Source of the DNA: Lutimonas zeaxanthinifaciens
GTDB taxonomy: Bacteria; Bacteroidota; Bacteroidia; Flavobacteriales; Flavobacteriaceae
Length of the DNA: 64,000 nucleotides
Reading direction: 5' to 3'
Assembly (NCBI RefSeq): GCF_030503675.1
Contig: NZ_CP129964.1
Location: 186,001-250,000 of the forward strand
Made by a program: the position numbers and the translations under genes. The stretch's first letter is position 1. Each line of letters begins with the position of its first letter. A model generated the notes under the pieces. It saw nothing but the letters and a program-made list of their open reading frames with translations. It was not told where the DNA came from and made no database searches. Of this stretch, positions 52,179 through 62,028 are shown piece after piece.

Positions 52179-55115
52179 ATGAAAAAAATTAGACAATTAG
52201 TCTTTGCGATTTTATTTTTATTGCCAATGATGATTTCCGCTCAGGAACTTATTAATGGTAATGTAAAAGATGACCAAGGAATTGACCTTCCCGGGGTATC
52301 TGTAATGATACAAGGTACAACTCAGGGAACAGCCACAGACTTCGATGGGAATTTTCAACTCGAGGTTGAGGAAAACGCGATTCTAGTATTCTCTTATGTT
52401 GGATATTCCAATGTAGAGTTACCTGCTTCGGATAGCATGCAGGTTGTGTTGATGGAATCAGCAGAGAGTTTAGATGAAGTTGTATTGATTGGTTATGGAC
52501 AAACAACCAAGAAAGATGCAACCGGTGCGGTTGAAAAAGTAAGCGAAAAAGAGTTTAATGTTGGTGTTATCGCTTCACCAGAACAATTGATCACGGGTAA
52601 GACAGCTGGTGTGAATGTTACACCTCCAAGTGGTAGACCAGGTGAAACCGGGGATGTTAAGATCAGGGGTGGTATTTCATCGTTGAGTAATAACAGTCCG
52701 CTTTATGTAATTGACGGGGTGCCGATTGACCAGAAAGGTCCCGCACTTAATTCGATTAACCCCAATGATATCGAAAGTTTTAACATTTTGAAAGATGCCT
52801 CAGCAACAGCGATCTATGGATCGAGAGCGACAAACGGGGTTATCATCATTACGACGAAGTCAGGAAGAATGAATTCTGACTTTAGAGTTGAGATCGGAAG
52901 TTATGTTTCAGCGGGAGTAAAATCAAATACTGTAGACGTATTAAAACCAAGTCAATTTAGAAAGGCGATCAATTCTCTTGAAAATCCTGATGCTTCGGCT
53001 TTACTTACCAATGAAAGTACAAACTGGCAAGACAATATTTACCAGACTGCTTTTGGAACCGATAATAACATTACAATTTCAGAAGGTTTCGACAACAGCT
53101 CTTATCGAGTAGCGGTTGGATATATGTATCAGGAAGGGATTCTGAAAACAGGTAAATTTTCAAGACCTAGTATCGCCATGAATTTCAGACAAAATTTGTT
53201 TGATAATTCATTGAAGATGGATTTTAACCTGAGAGGTTCATGGGTTCAGGATACATTTGCAGATCAAGGCGCCATTGGAAATTCAGTGAGCTTTGATCCA
53301 ACAAAACCAATTTACAGCGGACAACCTGTATATGGTGGATACTGGGAATGGTTGAATAACGACGGAAGTCCTAACAACCTTGCTCCAAGAAACCCCGTTG
53401 GTCAGTTAATGCAAAATTCAGATAACGCAAATACGCAAAGATATTTGGGTAATGCAAAATTTGATTATAAATTCAACTTCTTGGAAGGTCTTAGTGTGGT
53501 TTTAAATCTTGGTTTTGATTACTCAGAGGTAAAAGGTCAATTCATTGTTCCTGCGGAATCTGCAAGTGGATATAATTCACTGGGATCTGTCAGAGATTAT
53601 TCAGAATTGAAAAGAAATACACTTGCGGATGTTTATTTAAATTACCTGAACACTTTTGCTGACAAGCATAAAGTAGACGTGATGCTTGGACATTCCTTCC
53701 AGGATTTCTATCGTGAGAACTCTAATGTAACCGAAACTGGTTTAGGAAATGTTACAGGAAGACCAAGAATTGTTTCACTTAATGCGCTTGAATCATATTT
53801 TGCACGTCTGAATTATACATTCAACGAAAAGTACCTGGTAACATTTACATATCGTCGTGATGGATCTTCAAGATTTGCTCCTGAGAACAGATGGGCGAAC
53901 TTCTTCTCTGGTGCACTTGCATGGAATATCTCAGAAGAGGCTTTTCTTCAGGATTCTGAAACCATATCAAATTTGAAATTAAGACTCGGATTTGGACAAA
54001 CAGGACAACAGGAAATTGATAAAGATTTTGGTTATTTGCCTATTTACACTCCAGGAGATAACGGGGTGAGATATCCATTCGGGGGCAGCTACCATTACAC
54101 ATTGCGTCCAGAGGGATATGATAAGAATATCAAGTGGGAGGAATCCGATACCTACAACATTGGTTTGGATTATGGATTCATGAATGATGTTATAACGGGT
54201 TCGATAGAATACTTTAAAAGAGAGTCTTCTGATATTCTTAGTACGATTGCGCCTCCTGCCGGATCAAACCTTACCAATAACCTCTATACGAATATTGGTG
54301 ATTTATCAAGTCAGGGTGTTGAATTTACGCTTAATGCGGATATTTTCCAGAAAGAAAATTTTACCTGGAACGTAAACTTTAATGCAACCTGGTTAAGCAA
54401 TGAAATCAAGAAATTGAATAATGTTGATGATCCTTTATCTCCTGGTATTGCTCAGGGAGGAATAAGCGGTGGTGTTGGTAACACAATTCAAACGCATAAA
54501 GTTGGGCATCCTCAATTCTCATATTTGGTTTTTGAACAGGTATACGATGAAAGTGGAAACCCTTTAGAAGGAGTTTATGTGGATCAACTTACAGTTGACA
54601 CCAATGATGATGGTATCGCAGATGCCAGAGACGGGGTGATCAATGACAGCGATAAAAGAATCTACAAAAATCCAAATCCGGATTATCTGTTCGGTTTTTC
54701 ATCTTATATGAATTTCCATAACTTTGATCTATCGTTCACCCTTAGAGCGACACTTGGAAACTATGCTTATAATAATGTGGCATCTTCCAGAGGATATGAA
54801 GGAGCCTTATATGAATTAGGAACACTTAGAAATGTTCACTCAGATTATCTGGCAACAGATTTTAAAACCCAACAATTCTGGTCTGACTATTATATCCAGG
54901 ATGCCTCATTCTTAAAAATGGACAACCTTTCTTTAGGATATACATTCGATGATCTTAAAGATGGAGAAGTTGGATTGAGATTATATACCACTGTACAGAA
55001 TGTATTTACAATTACCGGATATGATGGTTTGGATCCTGAAATCAGTGGAGGTATTGACAATAATTTTTATCCAAGACCTCAAACATTCTTACTTGGATTT
55101 AACATTAACTTTTAA
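52179..55115 (+). CDS. susC: SusC-like TonB-dependent outer-membrane receptor
   Basis: Outer-membrane importer for maltooligosaccharides, 978 residues. Signal peptide 1-22 (ends MISAQ), carboxypeptidase-regulatory-like domain about 23-100 (NGNVKDDQGIDLPGVSV, VFSYVGY), then the SusC motif LDEVVLIGYGQTTKKDATGAV. Plug about 115-225 with LYVIDGVPID and DASATAIYGSRATNGVIIITTKSG, then the 22-strand barrel ending LLGFNINF with terminal Phe. Forms the SusCD transport complex with the next gene, which starts 9 bp later. Confidence 0.96.
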   Translation: MKKIRQLVFAILFLLPMMISAQELINGNVKDDQGIDLPGVSVMIQGTTQGTATDFDGNFQLEVEENAILVFSYVGYSNVELPASDSMQVVLMESAESLDEVVLIGYGQTTKKDATGAVEKVSEKEFNVGVIASPEQLITGKTAGVNVTPPSGRPGETGDVKIRGGISSLSNNSPLYVIDGVPIDQKGPALNSINPNDIESFNILKDASATAIYGSRATNGVIIITTKSGRMNSDFRVEIGSYVSAGVKSNTVDVLKPSQFRKAINSLENPDASALLTNESTNWQDNIYQTAFGTDNNITISEGFDNSSYRVAVGYMYQEGILKTGKFSRPSIAMNFRQNLFDNSLKMDFNLRGSWVQDTFADQGAIGNSVSFDPTKPIYSGQPVYGGYWEWLNNDGSPNNLAPRNPVGQLMQNSDNANTQRYLGNAKFDYKFNFLEGLSVVLNLGFDYSEVKGQFIVPAESASGYNSLGSVRDYSELKRNTLADVYLNYLNTFADKHKVDVMLGHSFQDFYRENSNVTETGLGNVTGRPRIVSLNALESYFARLNYTFNEKYLVTFTYRRDGSSRFAPENRWANFFSGALAWNISEEAFLQDSETISNLKLRLGFGQTGQQEIDKDFGYLPIYTPGDNGVRYPFGGSYHYTLRPEGYDKNIKWEESDTYNIGLDYGFMNDVITGSIEYFKRESSDILSTIAPPAGSNLTNNLYTNIGDLSSQGVEFTLNADIFQKENFTWNVNFNATWLSNEIKKLNNVDDPLSPGIAQGGISGGVGNTIQTHKVGHPQFSYLVFEQVYDESGNPLEGVYVDQLTVDTNDDGIADARDGVINDSDKRIYKNPNPDYLFGFSSYMNFHNFDLSFTLRATLGNYAYNNVASSRGYEGALYELGTLRNVHSDYLATDFKTQQFWSDYYIQDASFLKMDNLSLGYTFDDLKDGEVGLRLYTTVQNVFTITGYDGLDPEISGGIDNNFYPRPQTFLLGFNINF

Positions 55116-55123
55116 AAGCATTG

Positions 55124-57037
55124 ATGATGAAAATATTTAATAATTTAAAATTAAAAGTAGGTATTGTCGCTTTAGTGCTTGCATTTGGATTTGTATCCTG
55201 TGAAAGTGAACTAGACAAACAACCTGTAACTGAACTTACCGAGGGTCAGGCTTTTGCTGACCCTGAGGCTTATACAGAGTTTCTTGCAAGAGTATATGCC
55301 GGTTTTGCAGTGAGTGGACAAGAAGGACCAGCTGGAAATCCTGATATCCAAGGGATTGATGAAGGGTTTTCAAACTACCTAAGACAATTCTGGAAGCATC
55401 AGGAATTGAATACGGATGAAGCAATTATTGCCTGGAATGATGGTACGATTCATGATCTTCACAATCATGTTTGGACCCCTTCCAATGAGTTTATACGTGC
55501 GATGTATGACAGGATTTATTTCCAGATCGGAATTGCCAATCAATTCTTAAGAGAAACTACCGATGAAAAACTGGACGGAAGAGGTGTTGATTCTGCTCTT
55601 AAGGCTGAGATCCAAACTTTCAGAGCAGAAGCTCGATTTTTGAGAGCATTAAGTTACTGGCATGCCATTGATTTCTATGGTAATATTGCCTTTGTAACAG
55701 AAGAAGATCCTGTAGGAAATTTCTTTCCAGAGCAAAAAAGCAGAGATTTTGTTTTTGACTGGTTGATTTCTGAACTGAATGAAATAGAACCTGCAATGGT
55801 AGGCGCTCGTCAAAATGAGTATGGAAGAGCGGATCAGGCAACGGTATGGATGCTTTTGGCAAAATTGTATTTGAATGCAGATGTTTACATAAATGAATCG
55901 AAAGCTTCAGAAGCAATGGCGAATATCAATAAAGTTATTGGAGCAGGATATACTTTGCACGATACGTATACAGAATTATTCCTTGCCGACAACGATGTAA
56001 ATGGTTCTCAGAATGAGATCATCTTTCCAATCCAATTTGATGGTATTAATACAACGGGATACGGAGGAACAACCTTCCTTACACATGCTCCTGTTGGTGG
56101 AAAAATGAATGCGGCTGACTTCGGAATCAACGGAGGTTGGGGAGGTATAAGAACGACCAAGAATTTTGTGTTCCAATTTGGAGATTTGGATACTGATGCT
56201 TTGAATGAGGCCATAGGACCTGAATCAAAATGGGGCTTGGTAGGAAGCGCTACTCCAAATGGTTGGGGAGACGGTCCTGATATGGTTATGCATGAATCTG
56301 CCACGGATCAATATGCCATCTACGCTAATTTGGTTGCCGGCGAGATCAAATTCAGATTTGACAATGACTGGGGCCTTAACCTAGGCGATAATGGTGCTGA
56401 TGGTTCACTGGAAGAAGGTGGTGCCAATATTGCCATTGCCAATGATGGAGCTTATTATATCACCTTGGACAGAACAGATAATACCTATACCATTACAGAA
56501 ACAGGAGACGGCAGGGCGAACTTCTTTACAGAAGATCAAACTCTTGAAATCGAAGATCCTTTTAATTTTTCTAATGGCTATGCCGTTGAGAAATTTAAAA
56601 ATATTGATGTGAATGGAAACCAGGGATCTGATGGTTCAGGGGATTTTGTTGATGTTGATTTCCCAATGTTCCGATTAGCAGATGCTTATTTGATGTACGC
56701 TGAAGCCTTCTTAAGAGGAGGTGGCGGAAGTGCATCTGAAGCGGCTGAATATGTGAATATGCTTAGAGAAAGAGCTTACGGAAGTGCAGCTGGAAATATT
56801 GATGCCACTGATTTGACACTTGAATTTATTCTTGATGAAAGATCAAGGGAATTGCACTGGGAAGGACACAGAAGAACTGACCTGGTTCGATTTAATCAGT
56901 TCACAGAAAATGGTGTTTGGCCATGGAAAGGTGGAATCATGGAAGGAAAAACTACTGAAAAGTGGAGAGATGTTTACCCAATTCCTTCGGCGGATATCAT
57001 TGCAAACCCGGGTTTGAAGCAAAATGACGGTTATTAA
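55124..57037 (+). CDS. susD: SusD-like surface lipoprotein with inserted SusE-type binding module
   Basis: SusD-family glycan-binding lipoprotein: lipobox GFVSCE near residues 25-30, TPR-rich core, KAEIQTFRAEARFLRALSYW and the C-terminal LRERAYG and LDERSRELHWEGHRRTDLVRF. It is about 637 residues, some 90 longer than the usual 530-550. The excess is a discrete insert at about 370-460 beginning WGLVGSATPNGWGDGPD and ending YTITETG. The insert matches the starch-binding repeats of the downstream SusE, and normal SusD sequence resumes at RANFFTEDQTLEI. This should add a carbohydrate-binding site to SusD. ATG 55124 (or 55127) is used; the TTG before it is unlikely. Confidence 0.93.
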   Translation: MMKIFNNLKLKVGIVALVLAFGFVSCESELDKQPVTELTEGQAFADPEAYTEFLARVYAGFAVSGQEGPAGNPDIQGIDEGFSNYLRQFWKHQELNTDEAIIAWNDGTIHDLHNHVWTPSNEFIRAMYDRIYFQIGIANQFLRETTDEKLDGRGVDSALKAEIQTFRAEARFLRALSYWHAIDFYGNIAFVTEEDPVGNFFPEQKSRDFVFDWLISELNEIEPAMVGARQNEYGRADQATVWMLLAKLYLNADVYINESKASEAMANINKVIGAGYTLHDTYTELFLADNDVNGSQNEIIFPIQFDGINTTGYGGTTFLTHAPVGGKMNAADFGINGGWGGIRTTKNFVFQFGDLDTDALNEAIGPESKWGLVGSATPNGWGDGPDMVMHESATDQYAIYANLVAGEIKFRFDNDWGLNLGDNGADGSLEEGGANIAIANDGAYYITLDRTDNTYTITETGDGRANFFTEDQTLEIEDPFNFSNGYAVEKFKNIDVNGNQGSDGSGDFVDVDFPMFRLADAYLMYAEAFLRGGGGSASEAAEYVNMLRERAYGSAAGNIDATDLTLEFILDERSRELHWEGHRRTDLVRFNQFTENGVWPWKGGIMEGKTTEKWRDVYPIPSADIIANPGLKQNDGY

Positions 57038-57057
57038 TACATAAATAGAAGTATATC

Positions 57058-58371
57058 ATGAAAAAATATATAAATAAAATATTATTCTTATTAGCCTTTA
57101 CAACAATATTTGTTGGTTGTTCAGAGGATGATGTGGTAGTGATCAATGAAGATTTTACCACAACAGTGAACCTGGATAATAACAATATTGTATTGGAAGA
57201 GGCGAATGAAGGAGTTCAGGTACTTACAGTATCATGGACTAAGCCAGAATTTGGATATGAGGCGGCGGCTGAATATAATGTTCTTTTCTCTTTATCCGGC
57301 GTTGAAGATTCACCCGTTGAATCGGTATCTGCAGGATCTGCATTGGAAAAGGTATTTATGACGGAAGACCTGAACAAAGTTCTTTTAAACCTGGGCGCAG
57401 AACCAGGGACTGCAACCAATTTGGATGTAATGGTTGATATCATTTTATCCAAGCAGTATAGTAAAGCAACAGAGTCGACAAGTTTGACTGCAACTGCCTA
57501 TTCTGGAGTTCTTGACCTGACTACACCTTGGGGTGTTGTAGGTAGTGCTACGCCAAATGGTTGGGGTGATGGACCTGATACGCCTTTCTATAAAACTGCT
57601 GAAGCTGGAGTTCATGTGGCTTATATCAATATGATCGTAGGTGAATGGAAGATCAGAAGGGACAATGACTGGGCTGTGAATTACGGTTCGGATAATAATG
57701 ACGGAACGTTACAACAAGACGGAGGAAATATCCCTGTTGATGAAGCAGGATCATACAAGATTACATTTGATGAAAATAATCTTACTTATACCATCGAGAA
57801 ATATTCTTGGGGATTGGTAGGAAGTGCCACTCCTGGAGGATGGGACGGACCGGATGTGCCATTAATGTACGATTCTTGTTCTGACACATGGAGAGCAGTC
57901 GTTAAATTGAATGATGGTGAGTGGAAGATTCGTCAGAATAATGACTGGGCAGTGAATTATGGATCTGATGGTGCAGATGGTACGTTGCAAGCCAGCGGAG
58001 GAAACATTCCTGTAACCTTAGGTTATTACGAAGTTATCGTTGACTTCAATAAATTGACTTACAGCATCGAGAAAACAAGTGTTTACGGCGTTGTAGGTTC
58101 GGGATATAATGACTGGGGAGCAACACCGGATTTCCCATTTACCCCTGATTACTGTAATGAAGGAATTTACTATGCCAATAATGTAACCTTATTGGATGGT
58201 GAGATCAAATTCAGAGTCAATAATGACTGGGGTGTTAACTATGGTGACACCGGATTAGACGGAATTTTGGAGCAAGACGGAGATAATATTCCGAGTACCG
58301 CTGGTACGTACGATATTATGCTGGACTTCACAAATCCAAGTGTTCCGACTTATACGCTTACGGCGAAATAA
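57058..58371 (+). CDS. susE: SusE-like starch-binding outer-membrane lipoprotein
   Basis: A 437-residue lipoprotein (FVGCSEDD lipobox near residue 20). An N-terminal SusE Ig-like domain (about 28-150) is followed by three tandem carbohydrate-binding repeats of about 92 residues starting near 158, 251 and 343. Each has the pattern (W/Y)G(V/L)VGS, a W/G-rich loop, GE(W/I)K(I/F)R, NDW(A/G)VNYG, DG(T/I)L and GxxIP. SusE holds starch at the cell surface next to SusCD. Repeat 1 is closest to the module inserted in SusD. Starts 20 bp after susD. Confidence 0.92.
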   Translation: MKKYINKILFLLAFTTIFVGCSEDDVVVINEDFTTTVNLDNNNIVLEEANEGVQVLTVSWTKPEFGYEAAAEYNVLFSLSGVEDSPVESVSAGSALEKVFMTEDLNKVLLNLGAEPGTATNLDVMVDIILSKQYSKATESTSLTATAYSGVLDLTTPWGVVGSATPNGWGDGPDTPFYKTAEAGVHVAYINMIVGEWKIRRDNDWAVNYGSDNNDGTLQQDGGNIPVDEAGSYKITFDENNLTYTIEKYSWGLVGSATPGGWDGPDVPLMYDSCSDTWRAVVKLNDGEWKIRQNNDWAVNYGSDGADGTLQASGGNIPVTLGYYEVIVDFNKLTYSIEKTSVYGVVGSGYNDWGATPDFPFTPDYCNEGIYYANNVTLLDGEIKFRVNNDWGVNYGDTGLDGILEQDGDNIPSTAGTYDIMLDFTNPSVPTYTLTAK

Positions 58372-58390
58372 TTTTGATTGTTAGTTAAGT

Positions 58391-58421
58391 TAAAAGGGCT
58401 GTTTTTTGAACAGCCCTTTTT
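58391..58421 (+). terminator. Intrinsic terminator between susE and the amylase gene
   Basis: AAAAGGGCTGTT, short T-rich loop, AACAGCCCTTTT and T-tract. It ends only about 19 bp before the amylase ATG and no -7 box fits between, so the amylase must depend on read-through or on a promoter overlapping the hairpin. Confidence 0.82.
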
Positions 58422-58439
58422 CCCATTTAAACAACACGT

Positions 58440-60986
58440 ATGAAAAAATTTTTACTTTTATTTTTACTTTTATGCTCTCTGGCAAACGCCCAGCAACAAA
58501 ATGTTACTTTTGAGGTGGTACCCGAATCATTCTCTGAGGAGGATCTGATCACCATAACGGCTTCTGATTTCAGCCCGGCGGTATGGGGCGTCACGGATGT
58601 TTATTTATGGGCCTGGGCTTCAGCGAACGGAATTCAAGAAGATTCCCCCACGAATGGTGAATGGACCAATTCTAATGAGGCCCAGAAAATGACCAGTAAT
58701 GGGGATGGCACCTATTCCATTTCTTTTGTGCCAAAAGATTTTTATCAACGAACCGGGCTTGAAACCATTGGATTTTTAGTAAAGGCCAAAAACGGTACAG
58801 GAGATAAAAAATCGCAGGACAATGTTGTGGCAGTCGGAACGGTTGAAGTTCCCCCTGTAACTGAAGCTCCTGTTCCAAATGGAATGCTTGATGGGATCAA
58901 TTTGGATCCAAATGACAATACAAAAGCGACACTTGTGCTTTATGCACCATTAAAGGCTTTTGTCTATTTGCTTGGAGATTTCAATAATTGGCAAAAAGAC
59001 GAGAATTATTTATTGAAGAAGGATAGCGCCAAGAACCGGTTTTGGATCGAATTAACAGGCTTGACACCTCAATTTGATCATATGTTTCAGTACTTGGTTG
59101 ATGGTACGATCCGAATAGCTGATCCCTATTCGACAACGATTCTTGATGACTTCAACGATCAGTTTATTGACGAAATTACGTATCCGAATTTACCTGAGTA
59201 TCCATCGGAAAGCACGAGTCATGCTGTGACCTTGCTAAGAACAGGAGATGAGGAATTCAACTGGCAGAATAACGATTATAAGCTTCCCGAAAAGACGGAC
59301 TTGGTCATTTATGAATTACTGATCCGGGATTTTGATAACCTGCATAGTTTTGACGCTGTCAAAGCAAGACTAGACTATTTGCAGGAACTCGGCGTAAACG
59401 CCATTGAATTAATGCCGGTAAGTGAGTTTGACGGAAATGAATCCTGGGGTTATAATCCTTCGTTTCATATGGCACTCGATAAGTATTATGGAACACCCAA
59501 AGCCTTTAAACAACTCATCGATGAATGTCATAAAAGAAATATGGCGGTGATCCTGGATGTTGTTTATAACCATGCAACAGGTCAAAATCCATATTATAGA
59601 ATGTGGAATACAAGTGCCGGAGGTTATGGGGGTCAGGCAAGTGCTGACAGCCCGTTTTTTAATCCTGTGGCCACACATTCTTACAGTGTTTTTAATGATT
59701 TTAACCATAGCAAGCAGGCAACAAAGGATTATGTCAAGAGAACCGTTGAATACTGGATCGAAGAATATCGTATTGACGGCTTCCGATGGGATCTGACGAA
59801 AGGCTTTACTCAAAACTGTACGGCCAGTAATGAAAGTTGCACCAATGCCCTTCAGGCGGACCGTGTTGCTGTACTCAAGGAATATGCAGATTATCAATGG
59901 GCAGTTGCACCCGATTTTTATGTGATCTTTGAGCATTTGGGAACGAATCCGGAGGAAACACAGTGGGTCAATTACCGTTTAAATGAAGGTAAAGGCATAA
60001 TGATGTGGAGCAAATTGACGGATCCTTACAACGAAAGTACCTTAGGATATCACGAAAATGGAAAATCGGATTTCTCCTGGATCGATTATAAGAAAAGAAA
60101 CTGGTCAGTTCCGGCCAATGTCGCTTATATGGAAAGTCATGATGAAGAAAGACTCATGTATAAGAATCTTGAATTTGGGAATTCAAGCGGCGGTTATAAT
60201 GTCAAGGAACTTTCAACGGCATTGGAAAGAGAGAAAATCGCAGGGGCTTTTTATTTTACGGTTCCCGGACCAAGAATGATCTGGCAATTTGGAGAGTTGG
60301 GTTATGACTATAGCATCAATACATGTGAAAATGGAACGATAAACAGTGACTGCCGAGTGAGCAATAAACCAATTCGCTGGGATTACGCAGATGACCCTGA
60401 AAGGAAGGCCGTGTATGACGTGTGGGCCAAGTTGATCAAATTAAGACTTCAGGAGGAGATCTTTACTACTGAGAACTTTATTTTGGATGTGGCAAAAGCA
60501 ACTGGTTTGAAAAAGATTCAATTGACTGATGACGATGCCGGGGCAACTTTGAAGTATGTGAATATCATTGGAAATTTTGGAGTTACTATGCAAAACATTA
60601 ACCCTGAGTTTCAGGAAACAGGAATTTGGTATGACCTGATGGATGATAATTCAGAATACAATGTGTCAAATGTAAATCAATTGATTTCACTTCAACCCGG
60701 GGAATTCAGAATTTACGGAAGTTCTCAGGTCGTGTTACCGGTTATGGAATTTGATCCGCTTGCTGATTTGACCATTTACCCGAATCCAACCAAGAACACT
60801 TTTAGGATAAACAAAAATGTGCAAAAAGTAGAGATATATGACCATACAGGTCGTCTTGTAAGTAATTTTAAGGGTGATTTTTACCCGGATCAGGAATACG
60901 ATGCGTCATTTTTAGAACCTTCGATCTATTTTTTAAGAATCAGTTCTGAAGAAGGAAGTAGTTCTCGAAGATTAATTATTGAGTAA
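58440..60986 (+). CDS. Secreted GH13 alpha-amylase with T9SS sorting domain
   Basis: Extracellular starch hydrolase, 848 residues. Signal peptide 1-18 (ends LANAQ), an N-terminal beta-sandwich (about 22-145), a CBM48-like domain (about 155-260, VYLLGDFNNWQKD), then the GH13 barrel. Motifs: DVVYNHATG (I), GFRWDLTKG (II, nucleophile Asp), VIFEHLG (III, Glu) and MESHDEERL (IV). Residues from about 770 form a type IX secretion C-terminal domain: LTIYPNPTKNTFRI, VEIYDHTGRLV and YFLRISSEEG. It initiates polymer degradation outside the cell. Last gene of the susCDE transcript, behind an internal terminator. Confidence 0.94.
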   Translation: MKKFLLLFLLLCSLANAQQQNVTFEVVPESFSEEDLITITASDFSPAVWGVTDVYLWAWASANGIQEDSPTNGEWTNSNEAQKMTSNGDGTYSISFVPKDFYQRTGLETIGFLVKAKNGTGDKKSQDNVVAVGTVEVPPVTEAPVPNGMLDGINLDPNDNTKATLVLYAPLKAFVYLLGDFNNWQKDENYLLKKDSAKNRFWIELTGLTPQFDHMFQYLVDGTIRIADPYSTTILDDFNDQFIDEITYPNLPEYPSESTSHAVTLLRTGDEEFNWQNNDYKLPEKTDLVIYELLIRDFDNLHSFDAVKARLDYLQELGVNAIELMPVSEFDGNESWGYNPSFHMALDKYYGTPKAFKQLIDECHKRNMAVILDVVYNHATGQNPYYRMWNTSAGGYGGQASADSPFFNPVATHSYSVFNDFNHSKQATKDYVKRTVEYWIEEYRIDGFRWDLTKGFTQNCTASNESCTNALQADRVAVLKEYADYQWAVAPDFYVIFEHLGTNPEETQWVNYRLNEGKGIMMWSKLTDPYNESTLGYHENGKSDFSWIDYKKRNWSVPANVAYMESHDEERLMYKNLEFGNSSGGYNVKELSTALEREKIAGAFYFTVPGPRMIWQFGELGYDYSINTCENGTINSDCRVSNKPIRWDYADDPERKAVYDVWAKLIKLRLQEEIFTTENFILDVAKATGLKKIQLTDDDAGATLKYVNIIGNFGVTMQNINPEFQETGIWYDLMDDNSEYNVSNVNQLISLQPGEFRIYGSSQVVLPVMEFDPLADLTIYPNPTKNTFRINKNVQKVEIYDHTGRLVSNFKGDFYPDQEYDASFLEPSIYFLRISSEEGSSSRRLIIE

Positions 60987-61002
60987 AGGGATTATTTCCA
61001 AA

Positions 61003-61034
61003 TAAAAAAAGACTGCATATACGCAGTCTTTTTT
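61003..61034. terminator. Bidirectional intrinsic terminator
   Basis: A-tract, GACTGC, 6-nt loop, GCAGTC, T-tract, between the converging amylase and pseudouridine synthase genes. Confidence 0.88.
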
Positions 61035-61076
61035 GTTTTATATCAATCTCATTTGCTAAGATCGTGTCCTGAAATA

Positions 61077-61979
61077 TTAGATCATTTTTAGATTGTTTAC
61101 CTCTTGTTCGGTAAGATGCCTCCAGACACCCCTTCCAAGATTCTTCTTGGTAAGCCCGGCAAAGATCACACGGTCAAGTTTGATAACATGGTATCCAAAA
61201 TGTTCAAAGATCCTTCTAACGATCCTGTTTCTTCCCGAATGGATTTCAATACCAACTTCAAATTTAGGCTTGTTCTCAATGTAGGAAACCTTGTCTACGA
61301 AAACCATTTTTCCGTCCAGTACGAAATTCTCTGAAATCTTTTTAAGATCGCTCATTGCCAGCTTTTTATCCAATGTCACATGGTAAAGTTTTTTTACCTG
61401 GTGTTTGGGGTGCGTAAGCTTTTTCGCCATTTCGCCATCATTGGTAAAAAGCAATAGTCCCGTAGTCTGACGATCTAGCCTTCCCACAGGATAGATTCGT
61501 TCTTTTGAAGCTTTATGGATCAATTCCATCACGGTCTTTCTTTCCCTTTCATCGCTCATGGTAGTGATATAGTTCTTGGGTTTATTCAATAGAACATATC
61601 TTTTTGCCTCCGGTGAAATCAAAGCATCATCAAATCGGACTTCGTCACCAGGCTTTACCTTATAGCCCATTTCAGTAATGATCTTACCATTTACTTTGGC
61701 ACTACCGGTAGCAATAAAGGTATCGGCCTCACGTCTTGAGCAGATCCCTGAATTTGCAATGTATTTGTTTAATCGAATTTCTCCGGAATCTGATCCTTTT
61801 TTTGGGGCAGACGGCCCTTTTTTAAAAGCTTTAAGTTTTTCCGGGTGCGGCCTGAAGTTTTTATCCTTTCCTTTTCCTTTGAAGTTTCCGGAAGCTGATC
61901 GGGGAGTTCCCTTTTTTGAAAAACTACCTTCTTTTCGACGCTCTTGTCGTCCTCTCGACGAGTTGTTTTTTGCGGTCAT
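61077..61979 (-). CDS. rRNA pseudouridine synthase (RluB/RsuA family)
   Basis: 300 residues. A long basic Lys/Arg/Gly-rich N-terminal extension (1-65), an S4 RNA-binding domain (about 68-115, IRLNKYIANSGICSRREAD), then the synthase domain with catalytic Asp in GRLDRQTTGLLLFTNDG. Modifies a uridine in ribosomal RNA, by family probably 23S rRNA. The disordered extension is common in Bacteroidetes members. Third gene of a mevalonate-kinase/UbiA/synthase row, 49 bp after the UbiA gene. Confidence 0.92.
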   Translation of the reverse strand: MTAKNNSSRGRQERRKEGSFSKKGTPRSASGNFKGKGKDKNFRPHPEKLKAFKKGPSAPKKGSDSGEIRLNKYIANSGICSRREADTFIATGSAKVNGKIITEMGYKVKPGDEVRFDDALISPEAKRYVLLNKPKNYITTMSDERERKTVMELIHKASKERIYPVGRLDRQTTGLLLFTNDGEMAKKLTHPKHQVKKLYHVTLDKKLAMSDLKKISENFVLDGKMVFVDKVSYIENKPKFEVGIEIHSGRNRIVRRIFEHFGYHVIKLDRVIFAGLTKKNLGRGVWRHLTEQEVNNLKMI

Positions 61980-62028
61980 TGTAAAATTTTTTGCAAAAGT
62001 ACGAAATCATTTCAATAATGAAGTCAAC

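Noticed and set aside
59409-59936. 175-codon antisense open frame
   Set aside because: Lies opposite the GH13 catalytic region of the amylase; it is a shadow of its codon usage without own features. The same applies to antisense frames of 110-165 codons at 46788-47285, 17263-17697, 14956-15408 and 45012-45344.
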